Assembly: GCA_964475545.1 (NCBI GenBank)
Contig: CAYYXF010000043.1
Span: 1-11,050 of the forward strand
From: DASPTR01 sp964475545
Lineage (GTDB): Archaea > Thermoproteota > Bathyarchaeia > Bathyarchaeales > Bathycorpusculaceae
Direction of reading: 5' to 3'
DNA: 11,050 nucleotides
Positions 5,738 through 11,050 of this stretch are shown in pieces; positions within the stretch are counted from its first letter, which is position 1, and each line of letters opens with the position of its first letter. Made by a program: the position numbers and the translations under genes. Below the pieces are notes generated by a model. That model had not been told where the DNA came from and did not search any database. It saw nothing but the letters and a program-made list of their open reading frames with translations.

Positions 5738-7057
5738 ATGAAGGTGGATCTAATTGGCGATTGGCACAGAACTCATTATTCAACAGATGTCAAGCCTGAA
5801 ATGGACGGCCAAGATGCTACCCTGTTTGGGTGGGTTCAAGAGATTCGGGATCTCGGCGCTTTACGCTTTGTGATATTGCAGGATCGAGAGGGTACCATTC
5901 AAATTACAGTTCTGAAGAAAAAAGTAAGCAGCGAAGTTCTTTCGAAGTCTGACAGTTTGCAGAAACGGTACAGTATAGGTGTGAAGGGTGTTGTGAAAAA
6001 GACCGGCATGACACCCAGAGGCGTCGAAGTAATACCGAAGGAGATCAGAATTCTGAGCACAGCTTCACCTCAATTGCCAATTGACATCACAGGGAAGACC
6101 CCCGCGAATTTAGAGGTTCGGCTGGACGCACGAGCTTTGGACTTATGCCAAGAAAAGAACATTGCTGCTTTCAAGATCCAACACGCTGCCTTGGCGACAA
6201 TACGAGAATTTCTCTTTGAAAGAGGTTTCCTGGAAGTGCACACGCCACGGATTATTGCGTCAGCAACTGAAGGCGGAGCGGCCTTGTTCTCTATCGATTA
6301 TTTTCAACGTAAGGCGTATCTCGCTCAAAGCCCCCAATTATACAAGGAACAGCTCGTCATGAGTCTTGAACGGGTTTTTGAGGTTGGACCTTTTTTCAGA
6401 GCTGAGGAGTCGCATACTCGCCGCCACTTAAGCGAGTTCGTATCAATAGACATCGAGCAAGCATTTGCAGGCGCCGAGGATGTGATGCAACTGCTAGAGC
6501 AGCTCATTCAATACATCTGCAAAAGCGTCAAGGAGAAATGCCAAAAAGAATTAGCGACGCTTGGACATCGCATGAAAGTGCCAAAACTACCCTTCAAGCG
6601 CTTGACATACGGTGACGTTCTTCAGGACTTGAAGCATGAAGGAGTGGACATCCCATGGGGTGATGACATACCAACGCAGGCTCTTAGAACGTTAGGAAAA
6701 ATCCATCCTTACTTCTACTTCATTACTGACTGGCCGACGCAGTCTAGATCATTCTATGTAAAGCCCTGCGATGACAATCCTGACTTGTCTGAAGGCTTCG
6801 ACTTAATGTGGCGTTGGCTAGAACTTGTCTCGGGTGGAACAAGAATCGCGTCCAAGGAGCTTTTGACGAAGCGATTGGAAGAAAAGGATTTGGACCCTGA
6901 GTCTTTTAAGTGGCATTTGGAGGCATTTGATTATGGAATGCCTCCGCACGCAGGCTGGGCTATAGGGCTAGAAAGATTGACTATGCTGCTAACTGGAAAG
7001 AAGAACATTAGAGAAGTAACATTCTATCCAAGGGACAAGTTCAGGCTGACGCCTTGA
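5738..7057 (+). CDS. aspS: Aspartyl-tRNA synthetase, archaeal type (probably non-discriminating)
   Basis: This class II synthetase of 439 residues has the usual length of the archaeal enzyme without the bacterial GAD insert. It charges tRNA-Asp with aspartate in the cytosol. An N-terminal OB-fold anticodon-binding domain (about 26-104; TLFGWVQEIRDLG) is followed by motif 1 (GFLEVHTPRI, 163-172), the aspartate pocket QSPQLYKE (197-204), motif 2 (FRAEESHTRRHLSEF, 220-234, with ATP-binding R221) and motif 3 (GWAIGLERL, 406-414, with R413). The OB positions corresponding to Trp26 and Lys85 of the discriminating Thermococcus enzyme appear to be Q34 and P93. This fits an enzyme that also charges tRNA-Asn, to be amidated by GatCAB (inference). 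The loop SGGTRIAS (366-373) departs from the common SGGQREH. It follows the KH gene closely, with GGTGAG about 7 bases before the ATG. Confidence 0.95.
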   Translation: MKVDLIGDWHRTHYSTDVKPEMDGQDATLFGWVQEIRDLGALRFVILQDREGTIQITVLKKKVSSEVLSKSDSLQKRYSIGVKGVVKKTGMTPRGVEVIPKEIRILSTASPQLPIDITGKTPANLEVRLDARALDLCQEKNIAAFKIQHAALATIREFLFERGFLEVHTPRIIASATEGGAALFSIDYFQRKAYLAQSPQLYKEQLVMSLERVFEVGPFFRAEESHTRRHLSEFVSIDIEQAFAGAEDVMQLLEQLIQYICKSVKEKCQKELATLGHRMKVPKLPFKRLTYGDVLQDLKHEGVDIPWGDDIPTQALRTLGKIHPYFYFITDWPTQSRSFYVKPCDDNPDLSEGFDLMWRWLELVSGGTRIASKELLTKRLEEKDLDPESFKWHLEAFDYGMPPHAGWAIGLERLTMLLTGKKNIREVTFYPRDKFRLTP

Positions 7058-7411
7058 GATTCGAGAATGGACTCTGGGCATGTCGGCTTGAGTCTCCAAC
7101 GGTTTCTCTGTTTGATTCTTGAAGATATAGCGCGCGCACGTACCAGACTGGCTCGTCCGCAGACTGGCAGAACGACTGAAAAGGAACCACTCTCAGGAAC
7201 AGGAGAATAAGGCTCAAGACTTGGAGACAGTAAACTGCCTAGTGTTTTTTCAGTTCATTCACCAACAATTCTATTGAACTGGCAATCGCCAACCTATGGC
7301 AATTTTACTCTATTTATTAATTGTGCGGCTTGACGTGTGCCTTCCAGATTCTCATTTGATGGTTGAAACAGCTTGAGCGGAAGAGAAAAAAGTGAGAAGG
7401 AAATTGTTTGA
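7058..7411. other. Gene-free stretch after aspS
   Basis: No coding region, tRNA or known RNA is recognisable here. A T-run (7245-7250) could terminate the aspS transcript. A 9-base direct repeat CAGACTGGC occurs at 7144-7152 and 7160-7168. Short purine-rich stretches occur near 7190-7235 and 7380-7402. Reading frames crossing it lack domain-like composition, and those at its right end are shadows of the membrane-protein gene on the minus strand. Confidence 0.5.
7245..7250 (+). terminator. T-run downstream of aspS
   Basis: Six T follow AGTG about 190 bases after the aspS stop. This is a plausible archaeal terminator for the KH-aspS unit, but its distance from the stop codon and short length limit confidence. 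Confidence 0.35.
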
Positions 7412-8023
7412 TCAAACGTATTTCTTTTCTTTGTCGCAGTACCATCTTTGATATTGTGGGATATACCTTAGAGGGGCACCACATGTGGGGCAAACTGAAG
7501 TTGTTCCTGCTGGAGGAGGCGGCGGGGGTGCTGCAGTGCCTCGCTGGAATTGGAATCTTAGAAATGATGGCAGTGGTGTTTTCATTGTGTGCAGCATTCC
7601 TGCGAGCAGTCCGCCTATTGGGAAGAAGATCAAAGCGAATACCATCAACACAGCCCATAGTTGCATTCCTGTTCCGAAGTCTCCTCCCCAAATACCAATC
7701 TGGGCGAGCGTCATTATCAACGTGATTATCAGGTAGGCCAGAAAAGACATGACGCCGCCTGTTAAGCCTTCCATTTTTCCTTCTCCTTTGAGTAGCTTGT
7801 AGCATAGGTATCCGGCTGCAAAACCTGCTGGGAGAAACGCGAAGATGCCTGTGATGAAGTCGCTTCCTATTGTTCTGCCCCAGTCAACCCCCCCGAACGT
7901 AAATCCTAGACCTGAAAATAATGTCAGGAATCCGCCGACCCCCGCGATTGCTTGTCCGATAGCGAACCCTATTACTCCGACGGCAATGTAGTCCATGAGA
8001 TACGATTCTTCTTTTTCAGTCAT
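7412..8023 (-). CDS. Four-helix membrane protein with polyproline linker and degenerate C-terminal zinc ribbon
   Basis: This 203-residue protein starts at ATG 8023 with GAGG (8034-8031) 7 bases upstream. It has a short charged N-terminus (MTEKEES), four likely membrane helices (about 11-36, 52-78, 86-110, 119-146) rich in Gly and Ala, a loop, six consecutive prolines (166-171) and then a C-terminal ribbon VCPTCGAPLRYIPQYQRWYC (177-196). The ribbon has C178, C181 and C196, but the expected fourth cysteine is E199 (YCDKEKKYV), so zinc binding is doubtful or needs another ligand. It is clearly paralogous to the divergent gene at 8133-8753: both share DY near the start, a glycine-rich IGG..(A/S)GML end of helix 4, the proline tract and the ribbon. 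The family name and function are not recognised. The ribbon probably lies in the cytosol (inference). Confidence 0.85.
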   Translation of the reverse strand: MTEKEESYLMDYIAVGVIGFAIGQAIAGVGGFLTLFSGLGFTFGGVDWGRTIGSDFITGIFAFLPAGFAAGYLCYKLLKGEGKMEGLTGGVMSFLAYLIITLIMTLAQIGIWGGDFGTGMQLWAVLMVFALIFFPIGGLLAGMLHTMKTPLPSFLRFQFQRGTAAPPPPPPAGTTSVCPTCGAPLRYIPQYQRWYCDKEKKYV

Positions 8024-8132
8024 GCAATTTCCTCACTATCACTAGAGCACCATATCGTTGTCCATGAGTATTTAACTTTTTTTTGGGGTTCAAAACGAGA
8101 ATAAAGCCTTACATATCTACGGGAGACAAAAC
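8024..8132. promoter_or_regulatory. Divergent promoter region of the two paralogous membrane proteins
   Basis: On the minus strand an A8 tract (8084-8077) leads into GTTAAATAC (about 8076-8068), a TATA-like box about 50 bases before the ATG at 8023, giving a leader of about 23 bases with a GAGG ribosome binding site. On the plus strand GGGAG (8120-8124) lies about 8 bases before the ATG at 8133, and the best TATA candidate is less clear (AT-rich stretches near 8070-8080 and 8100-8118). Sharing this 109-base region suggests coordinated expression. Confidence 0.45.
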
Positions 8133-8753
8133 ATGACCAAGCACAGGAAACTCATGAGGGATTTGCATAACTCTAGAGAGGGCTACCTGCACGACTATCT
8201 CGTTGCAAGTTTCCTAGGAGTGGCTTTCGGGCTCGGCATGTCTGCACCAGCGGGTTTCGTCATTGGGAATTGGGGACCGTACATGGGAGTTCTGGCAGTA
8301 GCTGGAATATTCGGCTTCATATCTGGCGGACTCATAGCCAGCTATATCAATTTCAGATTTCATCAAATGGGCGAAAACATGGAGATGGCAGGCCTAAGCG
8401 CCGGGTTCTTCGCAGCATTTGTCTATATGGTTATTGACCTTGTTATCACCTTGTCTTTTGCAATCATCAACACTGCTGGAGCTGCAGACTACCTTATAGG
8501 TTGGATCCTCACTGTTGTCTTCGCTTTCATCTTCTATGCGATAGGAGGATACCTATCTGGGATGCTTGAACGGAAACCTTTTGCAATGCCAAGTATACTC
8601 AACCTGTCCAGGATTTCTCGTGCACCTCCGCCTCCACCTGTCGCCACTACCCAAATTTGTCCCACTTGTGAACAACCAATGACTTACGTTGAGCAATATG
8701 GCAGGTGGTCTTGCTCTAATTGCAAGAAATATTCGTGGCGGAACTCGCTGTGA
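8133..8753 (+). CDS. Four-helix membrane protein with polyproline linker and C-terminal zinc ribbon
   Basis: This 206-residue protein has a basic N-terminus (MTKHRKLMRDL), then four likely membrane helices (about 21-46, 50-72, 86-112, 119-145), a loop (146-163), five prolines (165-169) and an intact ribbon C176-x2-C179-x14-C194-x2-C197 (ICPTCEQPMTYVEQYGRW, then SCSNCKKY). By the positive-inside rule the basic N-terminus and the segment after helix 4 (ERKPF) point to a cytosolic location of both ends, so the ribbon would face the cytosol. It is the intact paralog of the minus-strand gene next door and diverges from it. The TM part was not matched to a named family. It converges with the PRC-barrel gene, which ends in the same ribbon, with only 50 bases between the stop codons. 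A start at 8133 is supported by GGGAG upstream. Confidence 0.87.
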   Translation: MTKHRKLMRDLHNSREGYLHDYLVASFLGVAFGLGMSAPAGFVIGNWGPYMGVLAVAGIFGFISGGLIASYINFRFHQMGENMEMAGLSAGFFAAFVYMVIDLVITLSFAIINTAGAADYLIGWILTVVFAFIFYAIGGYLSGMLERKPFAMPSILNLSRISRAPPPPPVATTQICPTCEQPMTYVEQYGRWSCSNCKKYSWRNSL

Positions 8754-8803
8754 TGAAGACTCAAAGGTAAAAAATGTAGAGTATTATTGTGCGTTGGGCT
8801 ATT

Positions 8804-9172
8804 CTAGGCGTATTTCTGGCACTTGTAACAGTACCATCTCTGATACTGTTGAACATAAGATAATGGCCCTTTGCACGTGGGACAGACTGGCTGCTGAGAT
8901 TGAGGTGCCTGCACAACTGGCTGGGGTCCAAGAACCTGAGGCTGAGCAGACGAAGGCTTCAATATTACGTAGTCTCCTGCCGCCTGAATTTCCTCCCATG
9001 CGACTTCTCTGCTGTCGCCCTTTTTTGTTTCAACGATCAATGTCATGCCCATCTTTCCCACAGTAAATGCAATGTCCTGCACGGTTCCCGCATCATTACC
9101 CTCACTGTCAATCACCTGCATGCCGATAAGACGATCCTTTGTCATAGCTTTCTTTTCTTTCTCTTTGGACAT
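8804..9172 (-). CDS. PRC-barrel domain protein with C-terminal zinc ribbon
   Basis: This soluble protein has 122 residues from the ATG at 9172; a GTG at 9181 would give 125 and overlaps the GTGAT that may serve as ribosome binding site for the ATG. After a lysine-rich tail, residues about 13-75 form a PRC-barrel: RLIGMQVIDSEGNDAGTVQD, then MTLIVETKKG and REVAWEEIQAAGDYVILKP, the beta-rich fold also found in RimM and photosynthetic H subunits. A Pro/Gln-rich linker leads to an intact ribbon (counting from the GTG, C100, C103, C118, C121: VCPTCKGPLSYVQQYQRWYC, then YKCQKY). PRC-barrels are protein-interaction modules, so it may be a soluble partner of the membrane proteins carrying the same ribbon (inference). 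A TATA-like box (CTTATAAG) is centred about 45 bases upstream. Confidence 0.88.
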   Translation of the reverse strand: MSKEKEKKAMTKDRLIGMQVIDSEGNDAGTVQDIAFTVGKMGMTLIVETKKGDSREVAWEEIQAAGDYVILKPSSAQPQVLGPQPVVQAPQSQQPVCPTCKGPLSYVQQYQRWYCYKCQKYA

Positions 9173-9181
9173 TTCAATCAC

Positions 9182-9335
9182 TTCGACTTATTGGGAATCT
9201 TAATTGCGAAACATCTTATAAGTTTTAAGACTTGTGAATAAATATTCGTTGAACATCGGATCAATGTTCAGCAGTCATGATGCGGCGTGACGAGAACAAC
9301 AGAAAACGATAATAACAGAAGGATTTGAATTATCT
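9182..9335. promoter_or_regulatory. Divergent promoter region between PRC-barrel and RDD genes
   Basis: CTTATAAG (about 9215-9222) is palindromic and could serve as TATA box for the minus-strand PRC-barrel gene, giving a leader of about 10-20 bases. AATAAATATTC (9237-9247) is the better candidate for the plus-strand RDD gene, leaving a leader of roughly 70 bases. Apart from these no further motif is evident. Confidence 0.4.
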
Positions 9336-9851
9336 ATGCGAGATGAAAAAATGTCGACAGGATACGAAAGTACAGGAACACAAGTTGATATGACGAATCA
9401 TTGGCTCTTACGACTAGTTGCGGCCATCATAGATAGTATACCTTGGATCATCATAGTTTATGTTATTCTTTGGCTTCTTATCTTGACTCCGGGCGCATCG
9501 TGGGGTGGGGTCGGGTGGGGGCTAGGATACTTCCTCCTATGGCCCTTCCTTTTCGGCCTATTGGAAGTACTGTACTTCGCTGTAATGGAAGGATCATCTG
9601 GTGCATCTTTGGGGAAGAAAGTGATAGGTTTAAAAGTTCAAATGCTCAATGGTGGTAAGGCAACTTTCGACAAGGCACTTACCCGCAACATAAGCAAGAT
9701 TTTCTGGCCTCTGCTCGTAATAGACATAATAATCGGCTTTGCCACTCCAGGGCCAGATCCGCGTCAGCGATACTTCGATCGCGTCGCAGGAACAACCGTG
9801 GTTTCCGTAAAACAACCGTTTGCGCCTCCTCCGCCTCCTCCGCCTCCGTGA
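9336..9851 (+). CDS. RDD family membrane protein ending in eight prolines
   Basis: This 171-residue protein carries RDD-family signatures: RLVAAIIDSIPW (26-37) with the Arg and first Asp of the family name, a helix-loop-helix (about 28-50 and 61-84), GASLGKKVIGLKVQ (89-102), ALTRNISKI (114-122) followed by a third helix (about 123-137), and YFDRVAGTTVV (146-156) with the second Asp. RDD proteins are small three-helix membrane proteins of generally unknown or transport-related function. The C-terminus ends abruptly in PPPPPPPP, encoded by a tandem 9-base unit; unlike its neighbours it has no zinc ribbon, and no ribbon is seen in other frames just downstream. The ATG at 9336 is used; the in-frame ATG at 9351 with GAGATGA close upstream is an equally good start. 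PrsW follows by about 105 bases. Confidence 0.87.
   Translation: MRDEKMSTGYESTGTQVDMTNHWLLRLVAAIIDSIPWIIIVYVILWLLILTPGASWGGVGWGLGYFLLWPFLFGLLEVLYFAVMEGSSGASLGKKVIGLKVQMLNGGKATFDKALTRNISKIFWPLLVIDIIIGFATPGPDPRQRYFDRVAGTTVVSVKQPFAPPPPPPPP
9825..9848 (+). repeat. Tandem 9-base repeat encoding polyproline
   Basis: CCTCCTCCG is repeated twice in full and then in part (CCTCCG), encoding the eight terminal prolines of the RDD protein. Such short tandem units can expand or contract by slippage, which would vary the length of the tail. Confidence 0.8.
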
Positions 9852-9935
9852 ATATCGATAACTGCTGCCTACTGTAGTGCAGACTGACAAACAAAGGAAT
9901 TTGTTCATGGCAGGAAAATCGAGATACCTGCAGCG

Positions 9936-9954
9936 AATTAGCCTAAGGCAAATT
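9936..9954. promoter_or_regulatory. 19-base palindrome immediately before the PrsW start
   Basis: AATT-A-GCCT-A-AGGC-A-AATT is an interrupted perfect palindrome centred on 9945, two bases before the GTG. It occupies the place of a ribosome binding site and could be an operator or a small regulatory structure. A second, imperfect palindrome (CTGCCTAC-T-GTAG-T-GCAG, 9865-9882) lies earlier in the same gap. Confidence 0.45.
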
Positions 9955-9956
9955 AT

Positions 9957-10793
9957 GTGACAGAGGTACTTACTCCGCCTCCGCCACCGCCTGCACCCAC
10001 TCTTGAAAACGGATTTCACGGCCCAAGAACTAGCTTCTTTCCGGACATCGGAAGACAATTAACAATTTTGGAGCAATCGTCTCGATCTGGAGGCGTCGCA
10101 GGAATCAAGAGGGGACTGGCTGTAGCTTTCATCGTCGCAGGGGTCATCGGCTTGCTCGCTTCACTTGCAGTACAGTGGGCATTATTGTCTGTCGTCGGTT
10201 TTCAAGTATTAGCTGTACTGTTGGCACCGTTGACTGAAGAGCCGTCAAAAGCCTTAGGTGTGGTTGTCGTCGCCCTCTTCGTATGGAAAGCTGTTCCGAA
10301 TCGGCGTTATGGAGCAGCCTTGGGAGCCGCCGCTGGTCTAGGTTTCGGGGTGGTCGAGAGCATTATCTACATAATAAACATCGTGTCGGCTAGTCTGCCA
10401 GCGCAACTAGAAGGCGCACGCGCAGGACTTGTCCTAATGAGAGTTGTTGCCACACCTCTTATGCATCCACTTTGGTCTGCATTTATGGGCATTGGAATAT
10501 TCGCTGTGCTCGCCAAAAAACCTTTGCCGGAGAATTCTCCGACATCTCCCGCATTACCGTTGCTTTTCATAGTCATAGGCATAGCCAATCACATCGTCTG
10601 GAATGCGACCTCTGTATTCTCAGGTCTAGGATATGTCGCAGTAGCAACAAACGCAATGGTCATCTTCCCACTCTTTGCGATAATATTGAGAGATTTCCTC
10701 GGCGGGCATTTCAACTTCCAGAACTTCTTCGAATCGCTTCAGGGATCACCGTCTCCCGCAGAGGTTTTCGTCCCACCACCTCCACCTCCTTAG
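9957..10793 (+). CDS. PrsW-like intramembrane glutamic protease family protein with polyproline at both ends
   Basis: This 278-residue protein starts at GTG; the overlapping ATG at 9955 runs straight into TGA. PrsW-family membrane proteases (site-1 cleavage of an anti-sigma factor in Bacillus; archaeal substrates unknown) carry EExxK, FxxxE and conserved His residues in helices. All appear: EEPSK (94-98), FGVVE (130-134), H170 in ATPLMHPLWSAF and H212 in IANHIVWN. Six to seven hydrophobic segments can be seen between about 53 and 245 (for example 53-75, 77-92, 99-112, 117-144, 155-182, 199-222, 228-246). The N-terminus has six prolines (7-12, TPPPPPPAP) and the C-terminus ends PPPPPP. There is no strong Shine-Dalgarno, and a palindrome sits just upstream. 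The family is reasonably clear; proteolytic activity is inferred from the residues. Confidence 0.87.
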   Translation: MTEVLTPPPPPPAPTLENGFHGPRTSFFPDIGRQLTILEQSSRSGGVAGIKRGLAVAFIVAGVIGLLASLAVQWALLSVVGFQVLAVLLAPLTEEPSKALGVVVVALFVWKAVPNRRYGAALGAAAGLGFGVVESIIYIINIVSASLPAQLEGARAGLVLMRVVATPLMHPLWSAFMGIGIFAVLAKKPLPENSPTSPALPLLFIVIGIANHIVWNATSVFSGLGYVAVATNAMVIFPLFAIILRDFLGGHFNFQNFFESLQGSPSPAEVFVPPPPPP

Positions 10794-11050
10794 TCTGACT
10801 GGCAGTTTCACCTATGATAGCGGTCCGCATTTGCAGCGCGCGTTATAAGAAAGGCTGGAATGGCAGCCCTTTTCCTAGGAAAGGCAACATTGGAGATACT
10901 CACTTCAATGTTGAGCCTGCGACGCCGCATGTTCTTTCAGCCGAAAAACAGCATAGGCAAAACGTCACTGTGACGCGCTTCCGCCACTCCCACATCGTTC
11001 AGATCAACTGAAACGCGTGAACAATCAACATAGCACCCTAAACCCATCCG
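10794..11050. other. Gene-free 3' end with inverted repeats
   Basis: A 65-codon open frame here (10814-11011) has no domain-like composition and is not called. Three inverted repeats lie close together: TTTCCTAGGAAA (10871-10882, flanked by GCC and GGC), CAACATTG/CAATGTTG (10885-10892 and 10906-10913, 13-base loop, extendable by GGC/GCC with a 2-base bulge) and CGTCAC-T-GTGACG (10963-10975). No T-run marks a terminator. The first 60 bases hold faint similarity to the zinc-ribbon coding sequence in shifted frames. Confidence 0.45.

Noticed and set aside
7058..7411. tRNA or C/D-box RNA in the gap after aspS
   Set aside because: No cloverleaf, T-loop consensus or paired C and D boxes could be found by eye.
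7317..7805. Minus-strand frame overlapping the ribbon membrane protein
   Set aside because: It is Asn/Arg-rich without hydrophobic segments and is a shifted-frame shadow of the membrane-protein gene.
8752..8757. TGATGA as a C box of a guide RNA
   Set aside because: It overlaps the stop codon of the membrane protein and no D box follows at the required distance.
9630..10058. Minus-strand frame with a run of about ten arginines
   Set aside because: The arginine run is the antisense reading of the RDD polyproline codons, and the frame overlaps two better genes.
10814..11011. 65-codon plus-strand open frame after PrsW
   Set aside because: Its composition is His/Arg-rich without a domain pattern, no ribosome binding site precedes it and it spans several inverted repeats. 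It is more likely noncoding.
1..11050. CRISPR array, insertion sequence or provirus
   Set aside because: No regularly spaced repeats, transposase or integrase motifs, or viral genes are visible.

Overview
The window is archaeal. Direct evidence is the C-terminus of a transcription factor B at the left edge, the archaeal/eukaryotic ribosomal protein L40e, the chromatin protein Alba, an aspartyl-tRNA synthetase of archaeal/eukaryotic architecture, TATA-like boxes about 28 bases before ATG codons (leaderless transcripts) and a mix of ATG, GTG and TTG starts. The base composition is moderate. The mix of housekeeping genes with zinc-ribbon membrane proteins resembles Bathyarchaeia/TACK lineages, but that placement is inference; nothing here fixes the phylum.

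Left part (1-2120). The end of a TFB gene is followed by a strong hairpin and a 142-residue zinc-ribbon/coiled-coil protein that starts at TTG. Then a small helical protein of unknown function (minus) and a DUF116 cysteine-rich protein (plus) diverge from two back-to-back TATA boxes. A 53-residue L40e gene lies on the minus strand, converging with the DUF116 gene, with its own TATA box and ribosome binding site.

Middle (2135-4720). A minus-strand operon runs regulator, sucC, sucD: an Lrp-like winged-helix/RAM-domain regulator, then the beta and alpha subunits of succinyl-CoA synthetase. Spacings are 13 and 2 bases, and each downstream gene has its Shine-Dalgarno sequence overlapping the preceding stop region.

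Centre (4721-7411). Alba, a zinc-ribbon plus KH (NusA-like) RNA-binding protein, and AspRS follow on the plus strand. The last two are 18 bases apart and probably cotranscribed. About 350 bases without a gene follow, with a T-run that may end this unit.

Right part (7412-10793). This is the accessory and most interesting region: five envelope-related genes linked by protein architecture rather than by a single operon. Two paralogous four-helix membrane proteins and a PRC-barrel protein each end in the same small zinc ribbon (pattern CPTC..P..Y..QY.RW.C..C.KY, one copy lacking the last Cys). In the membrane proteins a polyproline linker precedes the ribbon. Next to them an RDD-family membrane protein ends in eight prolines, and a PrsW-like membrane protease carries polyproline at both ends. 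They look like parts of a membrane-associated module sharing polyproline/zinc-ribbon display tails. The last 250 bases hold several inverted repeats and no convincing gene.
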